From Caryophanales bacterium UBA4278 (GTDB lineage Bacteria; Bacillota_I; Bacilli_A; RFN20; CAG-826): a stretch of DNA of 64,000 bases. The stretch covers positions 1 through 64,000 of the forward strand of contig DGVS01000001.1 of NCBI GenBank assembly GCA_002395065.1. Reading direction: 5' to 3'. The position numbers were made by a program, and so were the translations under genes. The number at the start of each line of letters is the position of its first letter. Position 1 is the stretch's first letter. Below are positions 58,583-64,000 of the stretch, piece after piece. The notes beneath the pieces were generated by a model. That model saw only the letters and a program-made list of their open reading frames with translations. It was not told the origin of the DNA and did not search any database.

Positions 58583-60985
58583 TTAAATAGCAACAATGTT
58601 GACAATTTTTCCTTTGACAATAATGACTTTTTTGATTTCTTTACCTTCGATTTGACGTTTAACGTTATCTAGAGCAAAGCATTTTTCTTTTAATTCATCG
58701 TCAGAAATTTCTTTATCAACTTCGATTGTGTCACGAAGCTTTCCATTAACTGAGACCGCCATCTTTACTGTATTAAGAACGAGTTTAGAAGCATCGTAAG
58801 TTGGGAAGCGTTCGTAATCGATCAATTCTTTTCCTGTTAACTCTTGATAGAGTTCTTCACTCACAAATGGACAGACACAGGAGAACATCTTTAAGAAATT
58901 AACCATGTAAGGTTTATAGATAGAATTTGCTTTATAAACTGCGTTAATGAAAATCATCATTTGTGCAATCGCGGTATTAATCTGTAATTTCTCAAAGTCT
59001 TCAGTGACTTTCTTGACTGTTGCATTATATGCAAAGTCGAGTTCTTTGGAGTTTTCATCGCTAAAGCGATTAACAAATTCTGGATCAGTATATAGACGAT
59101 AGACACGTTCGATAAATCGACGTGCACCAGCTAATCCTGTTGTTGACCAAAGGAATCCTTCTTCAAGAGGTCCAGCAAACATTTCGAATAAACGAAGTGC
59201 ATCGGCACCGTATTCTTCAACCACGTCATCTGGGTTAACAACGTTGCCTCTTGATTTAGACATCTTTTCACCGTTTTCACCTAAGATCATTCCTTGATGG
59301 AATAGCTTCTTATAAGGTTCACTACAGTAAACAACGCCTTCATCATAAAGGAACTTGTGCCAGAAACGAGAATAAAGGAGGTGAAGAACAGCGTGCTCGG
59401 CACCACCAATATAAAGGTCAACTGGTAACCAGTGTTTAATTAACGCTGGATCAGCAATGGCGTGATCATTCTTTGGATCAATATAGCGAATGTAATACCA
59501 ACAAGATCCTGCCCATTGTGGCATGGTGTTAGTTTCACGTTTCGCTTTCTTTCCATTAATCACAACATTAACCCAATCTTTAGCATTCGCTAAAGGAGAT
59601 TGACCATCACCGCTAGGAGCATAGACTTCTAATTCTGGTAATGTAAGTGGAAGATCTTTTTCCGAGAGAGCCTCAATTGTGCCATCTTCATAAGTGACAA
59701 CTGGAATTGGTTCTCCCCAGTAACGTTGACGGGAGAAAATCCAGTCACGTAATTTGTAATTAACTTTCTTATGGCCAGCACCCATCTCTTCAAGTTTCTT
59801 GATGATGGCTTCCTTGGCCTCTTCAATATTTAATCCATTCGCAAAGTCGGAATTGATGTGTTTGGCATCATCTTCCATAGCATGTTCAGAAATATCTCCT
59901 TCAAGAACTTGAATCATTTCTAAGCCATGTTTCTTCGCGAATTCGTAGTCTCTTTGGTCGTGAGCAGGAACAGCCATGACGGCGCCACTACCATAACCAT
60001 AAAGGACATAGTCAGCTGCATAAATTGGAACTTCTTTACCATTGATTGGGTTAATAGCATAAGCACCAATAAAGACACCTGTTTTATCTTTATTAAGTTC
60101 CGTTCTTTCCATATCAGATTTGGACTTGACTTCTTCAAGATAACCAAGAATTGCTGGTAAATTTTCAGGTTTTGCAAGCTTTTTAACAAGTGGATGTTCT
60201 GGAGCTAAACAGCAATAGGTACATCCAAAAAGAGTGTCGGCACGTGTTGTAAAAACAACAAATGATTCATCACTATCTTTGACTTTAAAGGTGATTTCTG
60301 CACCTAATGATTTACCAATCCAGTTCTTTTGCATAACAAGTGTGGATTTTGGCCAATCTAGACTAGATAAACCATCAATTAACTTGTCAGCATAATTTGT
60401 AATTCTAAGCACCCATTGACGCATTGGCATCTTAATAACTGGGTATCCACCACGTTCACTTTTACCATCAATAACTTCTTCGTTAGCTAAAACAGTGCCA
60501 AGTTCTGGGCAGAAGTTAACTGGAATATTTGCCACATAGGCTAAATCCTTTTCGAAGAGTTTAGTGAAAATCCATTGTGTCCATTTGTAGTAACTTGGAT
60601 CACAAGTGGCGATTTCCTTGCTCCAGTCATAGGAGAATCCTAATGATTTAATTTGATGACGGAAATTATCAATATTCGCTTTCGTAAACGAATATGGGTG
60701 TTTATTGTTTTTAATCGCAAATTGTTCCGCAGGTAAACCAAATGCATCCCAACCCATTGGATGAAGGACATTAAAGCCCTGCATTCTTTTCATACGGCAA
60801 ATGACGTCACTTGCGGTATAGCCTAATGGGTGACCAACATGTAAACCTTGTCCAGATGGATATGGAAACATATCCAAGCAGTAGTATTTTGGCTTGCTAA
60901 AATCATAAACATCGCAGAAGAAAGGTTTCTTTTCTTCGTAAATGTTCATCCATTTTTGTTCAATTTTCTTGTGGTCGTAACTCAT
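58583..60985 (-). CDS. leuS: Leucyl-tRNA synthetase
   Basis: Class I synthetase of 800 residues. The HIGH motif in [21 protein letters not shown], the editing domain ([13 protein letters not shown] ... [17 protein letters not shown]), the KMSKS motif [15 protein letters not shown] and the C-terminal tRNA-binding part are all present. It overlaps the glgA stop by 4 nt, so it has no room for a T-box leader, and it depends on the glycogen operon promoter or an internal one. Confidence 0.98.
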   Translation of the reverse strand: MSYDHKKIEQKWMNIYEEKKPFFCDVYDFSKPKYYCLDMFPYPSGQGLHVGHPLGYTASDVICRMKRMQGFNVLHPMGWDAFGLPAEQFAIKNNKHPYSFTKANIDNFRHQIKSLGFSYDWSKEIATCDPSYYKWTQWIFTKLFEKDLAYVANIPVNFCPELGTVLANEEVIDGKSERGGYPVIKMPMRQWVLRITNYADKLIDGLSSLDWPKSTLVMQKNWIGKSLGAEITFKVKDSDESFVVFTTRADTLFGCTYCCLAPEHPLVKKLAKPENLPAILGYLEEVKSKSDMERTELNKDKTGVFIGAYAINPINGKEVPIYAADYVLYGYGSGAVMAVPAHDQRDYEFAKKHGLEMIQVLEGDISEHAMEDDAKHINSDFANGLNIEEAKEAIIKKLEEMGAGHKKVNYKLRDWIFSRQRYWGEPIPVVTYEDGTIEALSEKDLPLTLPELEVYAPSGDGQSPLANAKDWVNVVINGKKAKRETNTMPQWAGSCWYYIRYIDPKNDHAIADPALIKHWLPVDLYIGGAEHAVLHLLYSRFWHKFLYDEGVVYCSEPYKKLFHQGMILGENGEKMSKSRGNVVNPDDVVEEYGADALRLFEMFAGPLEEGFLWSTTGLAGARRFIERVYRLYTDPEFVNRFSDENSKELDFAYNATVKKVTEDFEKLQINTAIAQMMIFINAVYKANSIYKPYMVNFLKMFSCVCPFVSEELYQELTGKELIDYERFPTYDASKLVLNTVKMAVSVNGKLRDTIEVDKEISDDELKEKCFALDNVKRQIEGKEIKKVIIVKGKIVNIVAI

Positions 60986-62418
60986 TTGGAAAGAGCCTTT
61001 TTGTAAACCTCGACATATTTCTTTGCTGAAACTGTCCAGGAACGATCTAATTTCATTGCATTAGCAATAACTTTTTTCATTTTGTCTCGGTCTGCGTAAA
61101 GTTGCCATGTTTGTTCAAGCTGTTGGCCTAACGCCATTCCATTAAACGGAACGAAACTAAAGCCTGTTGCCTTCTTAGCATTCTTACCATCATAAGGAAC
61201 AATTGTATCTTTGAGACCTCCGGTCTCACGAACAATTGGAAGAGAACCATATCGTTGGGCAATCATTTGTCCAATACCACATGGTTCAAATAAAGATGGC
61301 ATGATAAAGAAGTCACTACCAGCATAGATTTGGTGAGCCACTTCGTCGTTGTAACCAATGTAAATTCCAACATTCTTTGGATACTTTGCACGAATCTTTT
61401 CTAGACGTGCTTCGATTTCCTTTTCGCCAGAACCTAACACTAAAAGTGTTCCGTTGTTCTTCACTAGATAATCGACATTATCAAAGATGAGATCGAAACC
61501 TTTTTGGTTAGTTAAGCGCGAGACAACTCCATAAACAGGTCCACGACGATTGGCTAAACCAAAGCGTTCGAGAACTTGTTTTTTATTAGCGATTTTTTGC
61601 TTTGCAAAACCATCAGCATTATAACATTCGGCAATGTATTTATCATTGCTTGGATCGAATTCCACCACATCGATCCCGTTAAGAATGCCAAAGAAATCTT
61701 CTTTACGTAGTTCTAAACAATAGTTTAGACCTTGAGAAGTATTGTAAGTCAATAATTCTTCTCGGTGGGTTGGAGAGACTGTTGTTAAAACGTCAGCATA
61801 GTAAATCGCTGCTTTTAATGTGGAAACCATGCCTTCAAAACGGACATTACCTTTATCGTAAATGTAATCATTTAAACCATAGAAATTATTTAAATAATAT
61901 TTGTCCATGAAACCTTTGAAGGCTGGGTTATGAATTGTTAAAACAGTTTTGATGCTTCCAAAGAATGGATCCTCACGGAAACGCTCCTTGATTAAACACG
62001 GAATCATGCTGGCTTGCCAGTCATGAACGTGAATAATGTCTGGATGAACTTTTAATTGTTTTAATGCTTCAAGAGCAGCAAGCGAGAAGAACGCAAATCG
62101 TTCTGCGTCATCATAGTGTCCATACAGTTCATCACGATTAAAGTAGTATTCATTATCTAATAGATAATAACGAATACCATCAATTTTTGTTTGGAAGATA
62201 CCACAGTATTGTTGTCTCCAACTCATCGCAATGTTAAAAGAGGAAACAAACTTTGCTTTACATTTTGGGTTATTTTTAATGACCTTGTAGTAAGGCAAAA
62301 CAATAATGGCTTCTTCGCCAATTTTGTTTAATTCTCTACTTAATGAATAAGTAACATCGGCAAGACCACCACTTTTACAAAGTGGATTGGCCTCCGAGGT
62401 GACCATTACAATCTTCAT
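60982..62418 (-). CDS. glgA: Glycogen synthase
   Basis: Transfers glucose from ADP-glucose to the growing glycan (GT5 family). The N-terminal KSGGLADV substrate motif, [28 protein letters not shown] and the C-terminal [29 protein letters not shown] are seen. At 478 residues it is complete. It overlaps glgD and leuS by 4 nt each. Confidence 0.97.
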   Translation of the reverse strand: MKIVMVTSEANPLCKSGGLADVTYSLSRELNKIGEEAIIVLPYYKVIKNNPKCKAKFVSSFNIAMSWRQQYCGIFQTKIDGIRYYLLDNEYYFNRDELYGHYDDAERFAFFSLAALEALKQLKVHPDIIHVHDWQASMIPCLIKERFREDPFFGSIKTVLTIHNPAFKGFMDKYYLNNFYGLNDYIYDKGNVRFEGMVSTLKAAIYYADVLTTVSPTHREELLTYNTSQGLNYCLELRKEDFFGILNGIDVVEFDPSNDKYIAECYNADGFAKQKIANKKQVLERFGLANRRGPVYGVVSRLTNQKGFDLIFDNVDYLVKNNGTLLVLGSGEKEIEARLEKIRAKYPKNVGIYIGYNDEVAHQIYAGSDFFIMPSLFEPCGIGQMIAQRYGSLPIVRETGGLKDTIVPYDGKNAKKATGFSFVPFNGMALGQQLEQTWQLYADRDKMKKVIANAMKLDRSWTVSAKKYVEVYKKALSK

Positions 62419-63527
62419 TTAATCACCTTTCCTTGGGCAACATAAACTGGTTCGTCTTTTGTCCCAATAACATCTTTATAGATTTTGGCGTACTTATCGA
62501 CCACAGCATATTCAACCTTCACACCTTTGCCAATGACAGCTTGGGTAAGAATGATTGAGTGATCAATTTTAGCCTTTTCTTCCACGTCTACATAGCGTGA
62601 AACAATCGAATTTTTGACACTGCCATCAAGGTGTCCACCATTGGCAATGTAGCAGTTTTTGACACTAGCGTGCTCGCCATAATCAGCTGGTGGAGCGCTA
62701 TGTGTACGAGTATAAATCGGCGCACCCGTATCAAATAATTTGGTTGCGACCTTATAATCAAGTAGTTCAAATGAATATTCGATAAAGTGTTCAAAGGAAT
62801 CAATACAACGAACGTATCCTTTATGTTCATAGCCGAACACTTTTAGTGATTGAGAAGCAATGATTTTCTCCATTAACATTCTAATGCTTAAAGCATCACG
62901 ATAATCTTTATGACGAATAATCTTTAAGAAAGCATCTTGAGACATAATGTATGTTCGCATTGAAACGGCCACATCATCTTTCTTTCCTTTGTTTGGGGCA
63001 AAGAAGACGACTTTGTCGTCCTTCACTTCTAAAACGTTGCTGGACAAGAAAGCTTTGGAACCATCTTTAATTTTGGTATAGACCAAGGTAATGTCAGCGT
63101 TCTTTTCTTCGTGGAATTCAAGAACTTTACGATAATCAATGACGGAGATAATATGTGCTGGAGCGATGATGACATAGTCAGCATCAGCTTCGAAATAAAC
63201 CCAGTCGTTTTCACGAATTGCGTTTAAATCAGAATTATATTTTGGATCACGAATACCACGTTCGTTCATCAAAATATTTTGACGACCGATCTTGGTATTA
63301 TTGACCCAAGTTTTTAATGTACCAATGTGCTTGGCCACACTTCGATAGTTGTCTTTAACAAGAATATTGATTTCGTCAATATTGGAGTTAGTAAAATTCG
63401 ATAAGGCAAAATCCATAATCGCATAGCGACCAAGGAAAGAAGTTGATCCGAGGGTACGTTTCTTAGTTAATTCACCAAGAGACGGTGAATCATATAGATT
63501 CAATAAACCTAAAACTTTGTGTCCCAT
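62415..63527 (-). CDS. glgD: Glycogen synthesis protein GlgD (ADP-glucose pyrophosphorylase-like)
   Basis: Partner subunit of GlgC in Bacillota. The 370-residue protein has a nucleotidyltransferase-like domain (LGRYAIMDFALSNFTNSNIDEINILVKDN) and a C-terminal left-handed beta-helix (SVKNCYIANGGHLDGSVKNSIVSRYVDVEEKAKIDHSIIL). The catalytic signature of GlgC (GxGTRL...K) is replaced by LTKKRTLGSTSFLG, which fits a regulatory role. It is 2 nt after glgC. Confidence 0.94.
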   Translation of the reverse strand: MGHKVLGLLNLYDSPSLGELTKKRTLGSTSFLGRYAIMDFALSNFTNSNIDEINILVKDNYRSVAKHIGTLKTWVNNTKIGRQNILMNERGIRDPKYNSDLNAIRENDWVYFEADADYVIIAPAHIISVIDYRKVLEFHEEKNADITLVYTKIKDGSKAFLSSNVLEVKDDKVVFFAPNKGKKDDVAVSMRTYIMSQDAFLKIIRHKDYRDALSIRMLMEKIIASQSLKVFGYEHKGYVRCIDSFEHFIEYSFELLDYKVATKLFDTGAPIYTRTHSAPPADYGEHASVKNCYIANGGHLDGSVKNSIVSRYVDVEEKAKIDHSIILTQAVIGKGVKVEYAVVDKYAKIYKDVIGTKDEPVYVAQGKVIK

Positions 63528-63529
63528 CG

Positions 63530-64000
63530 TTATTTCTCCTCTCCAGCGTAAAGCTTAATGTGTTTTTGATCACCTTGGATTTTAACGCCTTTTTTGATTT
63601 CGACGTCAGGTGCAATCACAGCATAGGAAAGTTCGGCTCCTTCGTGAATTGTAACGTTACCCATTACAACACAGTGGTCAACCTTAGCACCTTTTTCAAC
63701 AACAACTTGTCGTGAAACGACAGAGTGTTTAACTTCACCGTGGATTACGGTACCTTGATCAATTAAGGAATCTTCCACCACAGCTTTTGAACCGATGTAT
63801 TGTGGATGACATGGTTGATCCTCGGTATAGATTTTTAAACCATTAAAGATTTCCGTGAGGTTAGTTTCTTTTGTTCCATCAAGAAGATCCATGTTAGCTT
63901 CATGAAGGGAAGCAATTGTACCAACATCTTTCCAATATCCACGATACTTATAGGCAAATAAACGAGCACCGCTATTTAACAACATTGGGATAACGTCTTT
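63530..64000 (-). CDS. glgC: Glucose-1-phosphate adenylyltransferase, C-terminal part
   Basis: Makes ADP-glucose, the committed step of glycogen synthesis. Only the last ~156 codons are in the window: the end of the catalytic domain ([26 protein letters not shown]) and the beta-helix domain ([43 protein letters not shown]). The frame runs off the edge at 64000; the start lies outside. It leads a long co-directional run of eight genes with overlaps or gaps of only a few bases. Confidence 0.95.
   Translation of the reverse strand, partial: KDVIPMLLNSGARLFAYKYRGYWKDVGTIASLHEANMDLLDGTKETNLTEIFNGLKIYTEDQPCHPQYIGSKAVVEDSLIDQGTVIHGEVKHSVVSRQVVVEKGAKVDHCVVMGNVTIHEGAELSYAVIAPDVEIKKGVKIQGDQKHIKLYAGEEK

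Noticed and set aside
1..64000. CRISPR arrays, insertion sequences, prophage or integrated elements
   Set aside because: No regularly spaced repeats, transposase, integrase, terminal repeats or phage genes were seen; composition and gene packing look even across the window.

Overview
The window is 64 kb of gene-dense, low-GC bacterial chromosome. The gene set is that of a Bacillota/Bacilli genome using the standard code: TGA is a true stop in several ATGA gene overlaps. Bacilli markers include the DnaB/DnaI primosome proteins, RNase HIII, MutS2, EzrA, DnaE-type Pol III, three T-box leaders and r-protein leaders before infC and rpsD. The compact layout, serine-rich Ig-like lipoproteins, a stripped-down division cluster and few biosynthetic genes suggest an uncultured, host-associated, reduced Bacilli lineage close to the Erysipelotrichales/RF39/Mollicutes group. 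That placement is inference. No phage, transposon, CRISPR or horizontally acquired island was seen.

Layout. 1-4.7 kb: end of a tRNA, an XRE regulator, uvrC-mutS2. 4.9-7.6 kb: a small RelB/DinJ-like antitoxin gene with rnhC, converging on rluD-lspA. 7.6-14.6 kb: T-box-ileS-lspA-rluD directly behind ftsA-ftsZ, and a minimal mraZ-rsmH-ftsL-like operon with a MraZ box; no murein genes lie between. 14.6-23.8 kb: an endonuclease I lipoprotein, T-box-pheS-pheT-yceD, an Ig-like lipoprotein, a TrmH-type methylase, a YgjP-type peptidase and a DUF523 gene. 23.8-28 kb: dUTPase-glgP and ackA. 28-36 kb: nrnA, dnaE, polA and a fused mutM-coaE gene. 36-38.6 kb: dnaB-dnaI reading the opposite way, with two perfect DnaA boxes upstream. 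38.6-46 kb: ROK kinase, membrane-anchored EEP-fold enzyme, T-box-thrS (no TGS domain), 5'-nucleotidase lipoprotein, leader-infC-rpmI-rplT. 46-54.7 kb: ezrA-nifS-thiI, leader-rpsD, LacI regulator-tyrS-two small lipoproteins. 54.7-64 kb: a tightly coupled operon glgC-glgD-glgA-leuS-coaX-pepV-trmB-pncB.

How the genes fit together. Most are core information-processing genes: replication, repair, tRNA charging, ribosome assembly and division. Carbon storage is represented by glgC/D/A for synthesis and glgP for breakdown, with acetate kinase for ATP. Cofactor supply is by salvage (pncB) and CoA steps (coaX, coaE). Three exported or anchored enzymes (endonuclease I lipoprotein, EEP-fold protein, UshA-type lipoprotein) could form a nucleic-acid scavenging set.

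Most notable points: the mutM-coaE gene fusion; a predicted AUC start codon for infC; a recurring arrangement in which an extended -10 box sits 6-9 nt before the start codon, implying many leaderless or nearly leaderless mRNAs; terminator hairpins encoded inside a convergent gene; a collapsed division cluster; and an antitoxin gene with no visible toxin. I did not find a clearly new multi-gene defence or metabolic system.
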